From positions 1 to 13,358 of the forward strand of contig PWSL01000411.1 in the NCBI GenBank assembly GCA_003563255.1: a DNA stretch of 13,358 bases, given 5' to 3'. Below, piece by piece: positions 7,675 through 13,358 of the stretch. The translations under genes and the position numbers were made by a program. The stretch's first letter is position 1, and every line of letters starts with the position of its first letter. A model generated the notes under the pieces. It did no database searches, was not told the origin of the DNA, and saw only the letters and a program-made list of their open reading frames with translations. The DNA comes from Desulfonatronospira sp. (lineage in GTDB: Bacteria > Desulfobacterota > Desulfovibrionia > Desulfovibrionales > Desulfonatronovibrionaceae).

Positions 7675-8043
7675 TTACAAAACCTCTGGTGCAAGGGAGA
7701 CAATCTTCATGAAGTTTCTACCCCGAAGTTCTCTGGCCACCGGACCAAAGATACGTGTTCCGATAGGGTCCATATTCTTATTTAAAAGCACGGCTGAATT
7801 GTTGTCAAAACGTATATGGGTTCCGTCATTGCGGCCTATTTCCTTTTTGGTGCGGACAACAACCGCTTTATATATGTCCCCTTTTTTAACTTTGGCCCTG
7901 GGCATGGCATCCTTGACCGAGACTACTACGATATCACCGATGGATGCGTACCTGCGCTTGCTTCCACCCAGCACTTTGATGCAGGCTACACTTTTTGCGC
8001 CTGAGTTGTCGGCTACATCCAATTTTGTCTGGACTTGAATCAT
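7675..8043 (-). CDS. rplN: 50S ribosomal protein L14
   Basis: L14 forms part of the inter-subunit face and bridges to 16S rRNA; it is also the docking site of the silencing factor RsfS. The 122-residue product starts [20 protein letters not shown] and contains [55 protein letters not shown] and [15 protein letters not shown], all typical. ATG at 8043 has AAGGTGG seven bases upstream. It is complete and unaltered, but unlike all its neighbours it is separated from the preceding gene (rpsQ) by 301 bases of repeat-rich DNA. Its translation may therefore be uncoupled from rpsQ. Confidence 0.97.
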   Translation of the reverse strand: MIQVQTKLDVADNSGAKSVACIKVLGGSKRRYASIGDIVVVSVKDAMPRAKVKKGDIYKAVVVRTKKEIGRNDGTHIRFDNNSAVLLNKNMDPIGTRIFGPVARELRGRNFMKIVSLAPEVL

Positions 8044-8065
8044 TGTTCTTCCACCTTAATAATAC

Positions 8066-8093
8066 AGTATCTGTTTAGCACTACAGCGATACT
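8066..8093 (-). repeat. Small hairpin in the rplN leader
   Basis: AGTATC (8066-8071) and GATACT (8088-8093) are perfectly complementary, and three more pairs form inside after a two-base bulge. It lies 23 bases before the rplN start, just upstream of its Shine-Dalgarno. It is not followed by a T run in either direction, so it is not a terminator. It could be a leader structure or chance. Confidence 0.4.
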
Positions 8094-8145
8094 TTGTATA
8101 AATTATCGCCTCGGCCACCGGTTCCAGCTTATCGCCTTGACCACC

Positions 8146-8217
8146 GGGGACAGGCACTTTTGCCGACTTCAAACCGTAAAACGGCCGGACTATCCGGCGG
8201 CAAAAGAGCCAGTCCCC
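8146..8217. repeat. 20-base inverted repeat with two mini-hairpins in the loop
   Basis: The left arm GGGGACAGGCACTTTTGCCG (8146-8165) and right arm CGGCAAAAGAGCCAGTCCCC (8198-8217) pair at 18 of 20 positions; the two mismatches are A opposite A on the plus strand. The 32-base loop contains CCGT-AAA-ACGG (8174-8184) directly followed by CCGG-ACTAT-CCGG (8185-8197). The whole would fold as a small cloverleaf in single-stranded DNA or in the rpsQ–rplN transcript. No T run follows on the minus strand, so it is not an intrinsic terminator of the operon. Confidence 0.85.
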
Positions 8218-8232
8218 TTTCAGCTTATCGCC

Positions 8233-8266
8233 TCGGCCACCGGGGACACTCGGCCACCGGGGACAG
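8233..8266. repeat. Tandem 17-base direct repeat
   Basis: TCGGCCACCGGGGACAC (8233-8249) is followed at once by TCGGCCACCGGGGACAG (8250-8266), 16 of 17 bases the same. It looks like a recent slip duplication at the edge of the repeat unit. Confidence 0.85.
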
Positions 8267-8288
8267 GGGTCCCGGAGTGCCTGTCCCC
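8259..8288. repeat. Second inverted repeat, GGGGACAGG / CCTGTCCCC
   Basis: GGGGACAGG (8259-8267) and CCTGTCCCC (8280-8288) are perfectly complementary around a 12-base loop. The right arm extended leftward (8276-8288) is also the exact 13-base reverse complement of 8146-8158 in the other inverted repeat, so the two structures compete for the same strands. Confidence 0.8.
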
Positions 8289-8308
8289 TGCTTTTCTTTT
8301 TCCAGGTG

Positions 8309-8332
8309 TGGTTGCAAAAGGTTAAGCAACCA
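8309..8332. repeat. Hairpin just after rpsQ
   Basis: TGGTTGC (8309-8315) and GCAACCA (8326-8332) are perfectly complementary with a 10-base loop. On the transcribed strand it begins 12 bases after the rpsQ stop and is followed by CACCTGG, not a T run, so it lacks the mark of an intrinsic terminator. It may be the remains of the original intergenic region or an mRNA end-protecting stem. Confidence 0.5.
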
Positions 8333-8344
8333 TCATAAGCTTGC

Positions 8345-8614
8345 CTATACAGCCTTTTCCAGCACCTTGTTTAAATGCCACCTCTTCCTGGCGCTGAGGG
8401 GCCGGTGTTCGATTATCTGAACCTTATCTCCAATCTGGGTGTCATTCAAGGGATCATGGGCCATAAACTTTTTTCGTCTGCGAATGTATTTCTTGAGCAA
8501 AGGGTGTCTGATCAGGGTTTCCACCCGGACCACAATAGTCTTGTCATTTTTATCGCTGATGACGAAACCCACCATTTTACGCTTGTTTCCAGCTGGTTCT
8601 GTATTACTTGACAT
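8345..8614 (-). CDS. rpsQ: 30S ribosomal protein S17
   Basis: S17 is a primary 16S rRNA binder of the OB-fold type, needed early in 30S body assembly. The 89-residue product has a short polar N-terminal extension ([11 protein letters not shown]) and then [56 protein letters not shown] and LNKVLEKAV. The signature GDxVxIxExRPLS is present. ATG 8614 lies inside the end of rpmC, an 11-base overlap that implies coupled translation. Its C-terminus is normal although the unusual repeat region begins shortly after the stop. Confidence 0.96.
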   Translation of the reverse strand: MSSNTEPAGNKRKMVGFVISDKNDKTIVVRVETLIRHPLLKKYIRRRKKFMAHDPLNDTQIGDKVQIIEHRPLSARKRWHLNKVLEKAV

Positions 8615-8810
8615 GGTCTTTTCCTGTCTGATTTTCTTTTAAAATAGAAAGTATTCTCGCAATATTTTTTCGAACCTGAGGGAGTCTCTGAGTGTTTTCC
8701 AGCTGACCTGTTGAGTGCTGGAAACGAAGATTAAACAACTCCTGTCTGTATCCCTGAAGTTGTTCATGCATATCTTCACTGGAAAGCTTGCGGATTTCGT
8801 GTGCCTTCAT
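8604..8810 (-). CDS. rpmC: 50S ribosomal protein L29
   Basis: L29 sits at the tunnel exit beside L23 and is part of the docking site for nascent-chain factors. The 68-residue product is a helical hairpin: [20 protein letters not shown], then [20 protein letters not shown], then [14 protein letters not shown]. The family signature LFNLRFQ...GQLENTxRL is clear. ATG 8810 fits the conserved MKAxEIR start, with AAGGAG about 11 bases upstream inside the end of rplP. An upstream in-frame GTG at 8822, inside rplP, would add MVNI and is less likely. It overlaps rpsQ by 11 bases. Confidence 0.95.
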   Translation of the reverse strand: MKAHEIRKLSSEDMHEQLQGYRQELFNLRFQHSTGQLENTQRLPQVRKNIARILSILKENQTGKDHVK

Positions 8811-8815
8811 AATAT

Positions 8816-9229
8816 TTACCACTCCTTTTCGACTATGACAGTCTTAATGGGCAGCTTGTATGATGCGCGCCTGAGAGCCTCTCTGGCCAGTTCTGTGTTG
8901 GCGACCCCCTGCAGTTCATAAAGAATCCTTCCTGGCTTGACAGGAGCACACCATCCCACAGGGGAGCCTTTGCCTTTACCCTGTCTGGTCTCTGCTGGTT
9001 TGGCGGTTATGGGTTTGTCCGGAAAAATCCTGATGAACACCTTGCCGCCGCGCTTGATATGGCGCATCATTGCAATACGGGCCGACTCGATCTGCTGATT
9101 GGTGATCTTGCCTGACTCTACTGCTTTGAGACCCATCTCGCCAAAATTTATATTGGTTCCACGTGAGGCACTGCCTTTTATTCTTCCTTTCTGCCTCTTT
9201 CTGAACCTTACTTTTTTTGGACTCAGCAT
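8816..9229 (-). CDS. rplP: 50S ribosomal protein L16
   Basis: L16 binds near the A site and helps position aminoacyl-tRNA and assemble the peptidyl transferase centre. The 137-residue product begins [16 protein letters not shown] and contains [39 protein letters not shown] and the basic loop at residues 82-88 (RQGKGKG), then [16 protein letters not shown]. Length and all signatures match the family. R82 aligns with the arginine hydroxylated in E. coli L16 (by-eye alignment). It begins two bases after rpsC, with GAGG about ten bases upstream inside that gene. Confidence 0.97.
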   Translation of the reverse strand: MLSPKKVRFRKRQKGRIKGSASRGTNINFGEMGLKAVESGKITNQQIESARIAMMRHIKRGGKVFIRIFPDKPITAKPAETRQGKGKGSPVGWCAPVKPGRILYELQGVANTELAREALRRASYKLPIKTVIVEKEW

Positions 9230-9231
9230 GA

Positions 9232-9867
9232 TTACTTAACCTCGTTTAATATATCGCCCTTGTAAATCCACACTTTGACCCCGATAACACCATAGGTGGT
9301 TTTGGCCTGAGCTAATCCATAATCTATGTCAGCGCGTAGGGTATGTAGCGGCACCCGCCCTTCCCGCAGCCATTCCGTCCTGGCGATTTCTGCTCCTCCC
9401 AGGCGGCCCGCACAGGAAATTTTGATGCCCTGGGCCCCGAATTTCTGTGCCAGACTGACCGACCTCTTCATGGCCCTGCGAAAAGCCACCCTGCGTTCCA
9501 GCTGCAATGCAATGTTCTCAGCCACCAGCTGTGAATCGGTCTCAGGCCTCCTGACTTCGTTTACCTCAATGGAAAAATCGTTTTGAAATTTCTTTTTAAG
9601 ATCGCTGCGCAGATTTTCAATTTCAGCGCCCTTACGCCCGATAACAATTCCCGGCCGGGAGGTATATATGATTATCCTGACCTTATCAGCAGCCCTTTCC
9701 AGCTCAATCCTGGATATCCCGGCGTGATAAAGCTTGGATTTGAGATAATCGCGAAGTTTTCTGTCTTCAATAATGTATTCCGGGTAGTTGCTTCTGCTGT
9801 ACCACCTGGAAAGCCAGTTTTTGTTGTAGCCGACTCTAAAACCGTATGGATGTACCTTTTGACCCAA
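9232..9867 (-). CDS. rpsC: 30S ribosomal protein S3
   Basis: S3 lies at the mRNA entry channel of the 30S head and takes part in the ribosomal helicase function. The 211-residue product has the canonical start [20 protein letters not shown], the type II KH domain with the GXXG loop GRKG at 77-80 ([20 protein letters not shown]), and the C-terminal domain with [19 protein letters not shown] and [19 protein letters not shown]. The start codon is TTG at 9867. The conserved N-terminus and a full AGGAGG eight bases upstream, overlapping the rplV stop, support it. It has no long acidic C-terminal tail. Confidence 0.97.
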   Translation of the reverse strand: MGQKVHPYGFRVGYNKNWLSRWYSRSNYPEYIIEDRKLRDYLKSKLYHAGISRIELERAADKVRIIIYTSRPGIVIGRKGAEIENLRSDLKKKFQNDFSIEVNEVRRPETDSQLVAENIALQLERRVAFRRAMKRSVSLAQKFGAQGIKISCAGRLGGAEIARTEWLREGRVPLHTLRADIDYGLAQAKTTYGVIGVKVWIYKGDILNEVK

Positions 9868-9875
9868 GACGAATT

Positions 9876-9881
9876 CCTCCT
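9876..9881 (-). promoter_or_regulatory. Strong Shine-Dalgarno for the TTG start of rpsC
   Basis: AGGAGG lies eight bases before the TTG start of rpsC and overlaps the TAG stop of rplV. It decides the start and probably compensates for the weak start codon. Confidence 0.85.
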
Positions 9882-10212
9882 ATAACTCTTCTACGATTAC
9901 TGTGATGTGGCTGGTTCTTTTCAAAATACGGTTCGCCCTGCCCATGGCTCTGGGCTGTATCCTTTTCAGGACAGGGCCTTCATCCACACGGACCTGTTTG
10001 ACATATAGATTGTCTATATCCATACTGTAATTCTGCTCAGCATTGGCTAAAGCCGATTTGAGAACCTTCCTCAGCAGCCTTGCAGCCTTTTTGGGAGTAT
10101 AAGTAAGGACATTGACCGCATCCTCAACCGGCAGACCCCTCACATTTTCTCCCACCAGGCGGGCTTTTTGAGGAGAGATTCTGATATATCTGGCAATTGC
10201 TCTGGTTTCCAT
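9880..10212 (-). CDS. rplV: 50S ribosomal protein L22
   Basis: L22 contacts all domains of 23S rRNA, and its long beta-hairpin lines the narrow part of the exit tunnel, where macrolide-resistance changes arise in other species. The 110-residue product shows [25 protein letters not shown]-like [34 protein letters not shown] and the hairpin [20 protein letters not shown] followed by [16 protein letters not shown]. No unusual deletion is seen in the hairpin tip. AGG lies seven bases before the ATG. It begins 16 bases after rpsS. Confidence 0.97.
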   Translation of the reverse strand: METRAIARYIRISPQKARLVGENVRGLPVEDAVNVLTYTPKKAARLLRKVLKSALANAEQNYSMDIDNLYVKQVRVDEGPVLKRIQPRAMGRANRILKRTSHITVIVEEL

Positions 10213-10228
10213 TGTTTACCTGCACCCG

Positions 10229-10513
10229 TTATTTACGTTTGGCCTTACTTTTGCGATCAGCTGCGTGGCTGTAGAATGTCCTGGTCAGAGCAAACTCCCC
10301 CAACTTGTGACCTACCATATTTTCTGTCGCGAACACAGGTATGAATTTCTTTCCATTGTGCACGGCGAAAGTCAGCCCCACCATTTCAGGAGTAATTGTG
10401 GACCTTCTGGACCAGGTCTTAATTACCTGTTTGCTCTTGGTTTGTTGGGCCTGCTCTACCTTTTTAAGCAGGTGATCGTCCACAAAAGGACCTTTTTTGA
10501 CTGATCTGGGCAT
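10229..10513 (-). CDS. rpsS: 30S ribosomal protein S19
   Basis: S19 is in the 30S head with S13 and contacts the A-site tRNA region and a bridge to the 50S. The 94-residue product begins [20 protein letters not shown], contains [20 protein letters not shown] (31-50) and the signature [20 protein letters not shown] (55-74), and ends in a basic tail SKAKRK. The ATG at 10513 follows AGGAG by five bases, in an 11-base gap after rplB. Confidence 0.97.
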   Translation of the reverse strand: MPRSVKKGPFVDDHLLKKVEQAQQTKSKQVIKTWSRRSTITPEMVGLTFAVHNGKKFIPVFATENMVGHKLGEFALTRTFYSHAADRKSKAKRK

Positions 10514-10524
10514 GATCTCTCCTG

Positions 10525-11352
10525 TTATTTTCTACGCTTGTTGACGATCAATTTATCAGACGGTTTGTTCCTGCTCCGGGTCTTGTAGCCTTTTGTGGGC
10601 CGACCCCAGGGGGACACAGGATGTCTACCCCCGGAACTTCTGCCCTCACCACCTCCCAGGGGATGATCTACGGGATTCATGGCAACACCCCTTACCTTGG
10701 GCCTTTTACCCAGCCACCTGTTGCGTCCGGCCTTGCCTATGCTGATATTTTCATGCTCCACATTGCCTACCTGGCCTATGCTGGCTGTATTAGCAGCCAG
10801 AACTTTACGTACTTCTCCTGAAGGCAGTTTAATAAGAGCATACTTGGATTCCTTGGCTACCAGCTGGGCATAAGTGCCGGCAGACCTGGCCATCTGACCG
10901 CCCCGTCCAGAGGTCAGCTCGATATTGTGAATTATTGTGCCTACAGGAATGCGAGACATCGGCATGGCATTGCCGGGCTGAATGTCTACGCCGTCTCCCG
11001 CCTGTACCCAGGCCCCTGTTTTCAGTCCAACCGGTGCCAGGATGTAGCGCTTTTCACCATCCTGGTAGGACAGCAGGGCTATGCGTGCACTGCGGTTCGG
11101 GTCATATTCTATTGATAACACCTTACCCGGCACATCCAGTTTATTGCGCTTGAAATCAATCAACCTGTATTTGCGCTTGGTGCCTCCACCCCGCCTGCGG
11201 GATGTAATCCGACCGTAATTGTTACGCCCGCTTTTCTTGCTTAATCCCTGCACCAGTTTTTTTTCAGGCTCACTTTTTGTAATTTCCTGAAAATCGGAGA
11301 CTGTTTGAAAACGTCTACCCGGTGAAGTCGGCTTTAATTTTTTTATAGCCAT
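10525..11352 (-). CDS. rplB: 50S ribosomal protein L2
   Basis: L2 is among the most conserved 50S proteins, needed for subunit association and peptidyl transferase centre assembly. The 275-residue product starts [20 protein letters not shown]. The OB and SH3-like domains carry [28 protein letters not shown] and [20 protein letters not shown]. The active-region loop [20 protein letters not shown] begins at residue 222, with H230 matching the functionally important histidine of E. coli L2 (H229). The tail is [20 protein letters not shown] plus VNKRRK. GAAGGGG lies about nine bases before the ATG, in a four-base gap after rplW. Confidence 0.98.
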   Translation of the reverse strand: MAIKKLKPTSPGRRFQTVSDFQEITKSEPEKKLVQGLSKKSGRNNYGRITSRRRGGGTKRKYRLIDFKRNKLDVPGKVLSIEYDPNRSARIALLSYQDGEKRYILAPVGLKTGAWVQAGDGVDIQPGNAMPMSRIPVGTIIHNIELTSGRGGQMARSAGTYAQLVAKESKYALIKLPSGEVRKVLAANTASIGQVGNVEHENISIGKAGRNRWLGKRPKVRGVAMNPVDHPLGGGEGRSSGGRHPVSPWGRPTKGYKTRSRNKPSDKLIVNKRRK

Positions 11353-11356
11353 TTAT

Positions 11357-11647
11357 CTAAACCCCTTCGAAAAATTCTATCTTCTCTCCAGCGGACAAGG
11401 TGATAAACGCCTTTTTATATCCGGCTATTTTTCCGCTGACTCTGCCGAATTTCTTACGTTTCAATGGCCCTCGCCGGATCATATTGATCTTGTCGACCTT
11501 GACATCGAATATGGTCTCCACGGCATTTTTGACCTGGTACTTGTTTGCCCCCGGATGAACCGCGAAAACAACCTTGTTCTGATACTCCTTTAAATCATTG
11601 GATTTTTCAGATACTAAAGGACGGAGCAAAATCTGTGTGTTGTGCAT
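11357..11647 (-). CDS. rplW: 50S ribosomal protein L23
   Basis: L23 is at the tunnel exit and is the main docking site for trigger factor and the signal recognition particle. The 96-residue product begins MHNTQILLRPLVSEKSNDLK and shows the signature NKYQVKNAVETIFDVKVDKI, then RRGPLKRKKFGRVSGKIAGY and KKAFITLSAGEKIEFFEGV. The frame is open upstream, but ATG 11647 matches the family start and lies one base after the rplD stop; AAAGG about ten bases before it is inside rplD, so coupling is likely. Length is normal. Confidence 0.96.
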   Translation of the reverse strand: MHNTQILLRPLVSEKSNDLKEYQNKVVFAVHPGANKYQVKNAVETIFDVKVDKINMIRRGPLKRKKFGRVSGKIAGYKKAFITLSAGEKIEFFEGV

Positions 11648-11648
11648 T

Positions 11649-12269
11649 TTAGGCCAACCTTTCCTGCAGCTTTTCAACTGCCTGTTTTTCCATGACCAGT
11701 TCCTGATGCTTCAGAACCTCGTATACATTGATGCTGTCCTGGGTGATCACTTCCACGCCTGGCACGTTTCTGGCCGAAAGCTCAAGAGTATTACTCTTTT
11801 CTGCGGTAACAATCAAGGGTTTTTTAAGGCCAAGATTGTTTTTTATGTTGACAAAATCTCTGGTTTTAATCTTGTCCAGCTGTATCCTGTCCAGGACCTG
11901 CAACTTGTCCTGGGCATACTTGGCACTTAACGCCATTTTCAGAGCCAGCCTTCTGACCTTTTTGTTGAGCTTTATAGAGTAATCCCTGGCCTTGGGACCA
12001 TGGATGACAGCACCACCGCGCCACAGGGGGGATCGTCCAGTACCCGCCCTGGCCCTGCCGGTACCTTTTTGTCTCCAGGGTTTGCGCCCTCCTCCGCTGA
12101 TGATGGCCCTGTTCTTTACCCCCACCGTACCGGATCGCACAGCTGCCCTGTGAGCACGTACCGCCTGATGCAGCAATTCGGGTTTTACGCTCACTGAAAA
12201 TACATTTTCCAGGAGATCTATATCACCCACTTCCTGGTTGTTTTGTGAATATACTTTTGCGCTTATCAT
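11649..12269 (-). CDS. rplD: 50S ribosomal protein L4
   Basis: L4 lines the exit tunnel with an extended loop; in E. coli it is also the autogenous repressor of the S10 operon. The 206-residue product begins MISAKVYSQNNQEVGDIDLL. The tunnel loop at about 60-90 is GGRKPWRQKGTGRARAGTGR followed by SPLWRGGAVIHGP, and the Rossmann-like core KTRDFVNIKNNLGLKKPLIV follows. The frame stays open upstream into rplC, but ATG 12269 gives the normal start, with GAGG five bases before. It lies ten bases after rplC. No long leader precedes rpsJ, so E. coli-type L4 attenuation is doubtful here. Confidence 0.97.
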   Translation of the reverse strand: MISAKVYSQNNQEVGDIDLLENVFSVSVKPELLHQAVRAHRAAVRSGTVGVKNRAIISGGGRKPWRQKGTGRARAGTGRSPLWRGGAVIHGPKARDYSIKLNKKVRRLALKMALSAKYAQDKLQVLDRIQLDKIKTRDFVNIKNNLGLKKPLIVTAEKSNTLELSARNVPGVEVITQDSINVYEVLKHQELVMEKQAVEKLQERLA

Positions 12270-12279
12270 GAAGTCCTCA

Positions 12280-12912
12280 TTAATCCTGCTTTTGTAGCAC
12301 GACAAAGCCGTCCTTGGGGCCGGGCACCTGGCCTTTGACAAGTATCACGTTTTCCCTGGATCTGACTGAAATAATCTCAGCATTTTTATAGGAGACGGTT
12401 TTGTTGCCCATACGCCCAGGCATTTTCCTGCCTTTGAACACTTTTCCGGGATCGGCGCACTGACCTATGGCCCCTGGTGACCGATGAACTTTTTCATGGC
12501 CGTGGGTCCTTGGCAGACCGCTGAAATTCCAGCGCTTCATAACACCGGCAAAACCTTTACCCTTGGATGTCCCTGTAAGTTTGATCCTGTCGCCTGGTTT
12601 AAAAATTTCTACGCTTAGTTCCTGCCCCGGTTCGTACTCATCTACGTTATCAGGGCTGAACTCCATAAGTTTTCGGTAATAACCCATGCCGGCCTTGGCC
12701 TGATGTCCCCGGGCCGGCTTGTTCAGCCTGTGCCCCGCCATGGCATCAAAGCCGATCTGTATAGCCGAGTAGCCGTCTTTTTCCTGGACTTTTTTCTGGA
12801 TTACAGGACATGGGCCGGCCTGAATCACGGTTACTGGAATGAATTTGCCGTCATCGCCGAAAACACTGGTCATGCCCAGTTTTTTGCCTATCAGTCCGAT
12901 TGTGCGTTTCAT
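12280..12912 (-). CDS. rplC: 50S ribosomal protein L3
   Basis: L3 binds early to 23S rRNA and reaches the peptidyl transferase centre with its central loop. The 210-residue product begins MKRTIGLIGKKLGMTSVFGD. The beta-barrel segment SKGKGFAGVMKRWNFSG lies at 116-132. The loop RSPGAIGQCADPGKVFKGRK follows at 144-163, then MPGRMGNKTVS. Q151 lines up by eye with the glutamine that PrmB methylates in E. coli L3. ATG 12912 follows AGGTG that includes the rpsJ stop region, ten bases after that stop. Confidence 0.97.
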   Translation of the reverse strand: MKRTIGLIGKKLGMTSVFGDDGKFIPVTVIQAGPCPVIQKKVQEKDGYSAIQIGFDAMAGHRLNKPARGHQAKAGMGYYRKLMEFSPDNVDEYEPGQELSVEIFKPGDRIKLTGTSKGKGFAGVMKRWNFSGLPRTHGHEKVHRSPGAIGQCADPGKVFKGRKMPGRMGNKTVSYKNAEIISVRSRENVILVKGQVPGPKDGFVVLQKQD

Positions 12913-12922
12913 AGCTTTTCAC

Positions 12923-13240
12923 CTACAGCTTTATCTCGACGTCAACGCCGGCAGGCAGATTAAGTTTGCCCAGAGCGTCTACTGTCTGTTGAGTGGGTTC
13001 CATGATGTCTAGTAATCGTTTGTGCACCCTCATTTCAAACTGTTCTCTGGACTTTTTGTCCACGTGGACCGACCTGTTGACAGTATACTTGTGTATCTTA
13101 GTCGGCAGTGGAATCGGGCCGGCTATGCCTGCTCCGGTATTTTTTGCTGAATCCACTATCTCGGTCACCGCCTTGTCCAGAATGCGGTAGTCATAGGCCT
13201 TGAGCTTAATCCTGATACGGTCGCTGTTCATTGTTGTCAT
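12923..13240 (-). CDS. rpsJ: 30S ribosomal protein S10
   Basis: S10 (NusE) is a 30S head protein that also joins NusB in transcription antitermination and links ribosomes to NusG. The 105-residue product contains [20 protein letters not shown], the conserved [20 protein letters not shown], then [18 protein letters not shown] and the closing [14 protein letters not shown] 13240 has GGAG eight bases upstream inside the tuf end; a second ATG at codon 4 (13231) would also give a family-like start, so the first three residues are uncertain. It begins five bases after tuf, so the S10 block is fused to the str block here. Confidence 0.96.
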   Translation of the reverse strand: MTTMNSDRIRIKLKAYDYRILDKAVTEIVDSAKNTGAGIAGPIPLPTKIHKYTVNRSVHVDKKSREQFEMRVHKRLLDIMEPTQQTVDALGKLNLPAGVDVEIKL

Positions 13241-13245
13241 GTCTA

Positions 13246-13358
13246 TTACTCCACGATTTCCGAGACCACGCCAGCTCCTACAGTACGCCCGCCTTCGCGG
13301 ATGGCGAACCGAAGACCAGGATCCATGGCTATCGGTACTATCAGATCCACGTCAAAAG
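13246..13358 (-). CDS. tuf: Elongation factor Tu, C-terminal end (cut by window edge)
   Basis: Only the last 36 codons and the stop are present. The minus strand reads [20 protein letters not shown], then [16 protein letters not shown] and TAA. The segment [17 protein letters not shown] is the domain 3 signature of EF-Tu, the GTPase that brings aminoacyl-tRNA to the ribosome. Its stop region doubles as the ribosome binding site for rpsJ. The usual upstream partners (fusA, rpsG, rpsL) would lie outside the window. Confidence 0.97.
   Translation of the reverse strand, partial: FDVDLIVPIAMDPGLRFAIREGGRTVGAGVVSEIVE

Larger units (their letters stand above)
8103..8288. repeat. Repeat mosaic, probably a REP/MITE-like insertion
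   Basis: This GC-rich stretch is made from a few words used again and again. TTATCGCCTCGGCCACCGG occurs at 8103-8121, again with two changes at 8129-8147, exactly at 8225-8243, and in part (TCGGCCACCGG) at 8250-8260. GGGGACAGG occurs at 8146 and 8259 and in inverted form at 8280-8288. Together they make two nested or adjacent inverted repeats. There is no transposase gene inside. The architecture resembles small palindromic repeats mobilised in trans by IS200/IS605-like enzymes (REP elements) or MITEs; that assignment is inference. Confidence 0.75.
8044..8344 (-). other. Abnormally long rpsQ–rplN intergenic region with a repeat insertion
   Basis: All other gaps in this cluster are 1-66 bases, and most are under 20. 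This one is 301 bases and has no plausible gene. In transcription order it holds 12 bases of plain sequence, a 7-base-pair hairpin (8332-8309), a pyrimidine/purine patch, the repeat mosaic (8288-8103), and about 59 bases leading to rplN with a small hairpin and the rplN ribosome site. Both flanking genes are intact, so whatever inserted landed between them and left their ends whole. On the plus strand it can be read through in places, but the translations only reflect the repeats. Confidence 0.85.

Noticed and set aside
8093..8107. GATAAT on the minus strand as a -10 box for a new rplN promoter
   Set aside because: No TTGACA-like hexamer is found at 16-18 bases upstream; the match alone is too weak to report as a promoter.
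8146..8217. The long palindrome as a rho-independent terminator of the S10 block
   Set aside because: On the transcribed strand the stem is followed by GGTGG, not a T run, and the downstream genes need read-through unless a new promoter exists.
8094..8420. Plus-strand open frames across the rpsQ–rplN gap, with repeated peptides such as AYRLDHRG and AYRLGHRG
   Set aside because: The repeated peptides are translations of the DNA repeats, the frames run antisense into rpsQ, and no ribosome site or known family is seen.
12270..12341. N-terminal extension of L4 overlapping rplC
   Set aside because: The extra residues are not family-like and the internal ATG at 12269 has a good Shine-Dalgarno and the conserved start. 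Similar extensions for S13, L6, L23, L24 and L29 were rejected for the same reason.

Overview
The window is the tuf–S10–spc–alpha ribosomal protein cluster of a bacterium, read entirely from the minus strand (right to left). It starts inside the 3' end of tuf at the right edge and ends inside rpoA at the left edge. I support 29 protein genes; the 27 complete ones are intact, tightly packed and end-to-end in one direction. I see no tRNA, rRNA, CRISPR array or transposase gene. Several features point to a delta-proteobacterial sulfate reducer of the Desulfovibrio type (inference): map and rpmJ lie directly between secY and rpsM with no adk or infA, tuf abuts rpsJ, rpsN is the short zinc type, and base composition is moderate. 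Species cannot be told.

Layout in transcription order. Elongation factor Tu tail (13358-13246). S10 block: rpsJ, rplC, rplD, rplW, rplB, rpsS, rplV, rpsC, rplP, rpmC, rpsQ (13240-8345). Then an unusual 301-base non-coding gap (8344-8044). Spc block: rplN, rplX, rplE, rpsN, rpsH, rplF, rplR, rpsE, rpmD, rplO, secY, map, rpmJ (8043-1929). Alpha block: rpsM, rpsK, rpsD, then the first 144 codons of rpoA. Most gaps are 1-18 bases, and several Shine-Dalgarno sequences sit on the previous gene's stop codon, so translational coupling is likely. Nearly all genes make parts of the ribosome. secY makes the membrane channel for nascent proteins, map removes the initiator methionine at the ribosome exit, and rpoA makes the RNA polymerase scaffold subunit.

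The one feature that does not belong to the standard cluster is the rpsQ–rplN gap. About 186 bases of it (8103-8288) are a GC-rich mosaic of inverted and direct repeats built on GGGGACAGG and TCGGCCACCGG words. It includes a 20-base inverted repeat (18 of 20 paired) whose loop holds two mini-hairpins. It looks like a small REP/MITE-type repeat insertion lodged inside an essential operon, and it would be transcribed as a highly structured RNA between two ribosomal protein genes. A second recurring theme is non-ATG starts: TTG for rpsC, secY, map and rpsD and GTG for rpsN, three of them behind full AGGAGG Shine-Dalgarno sequences.
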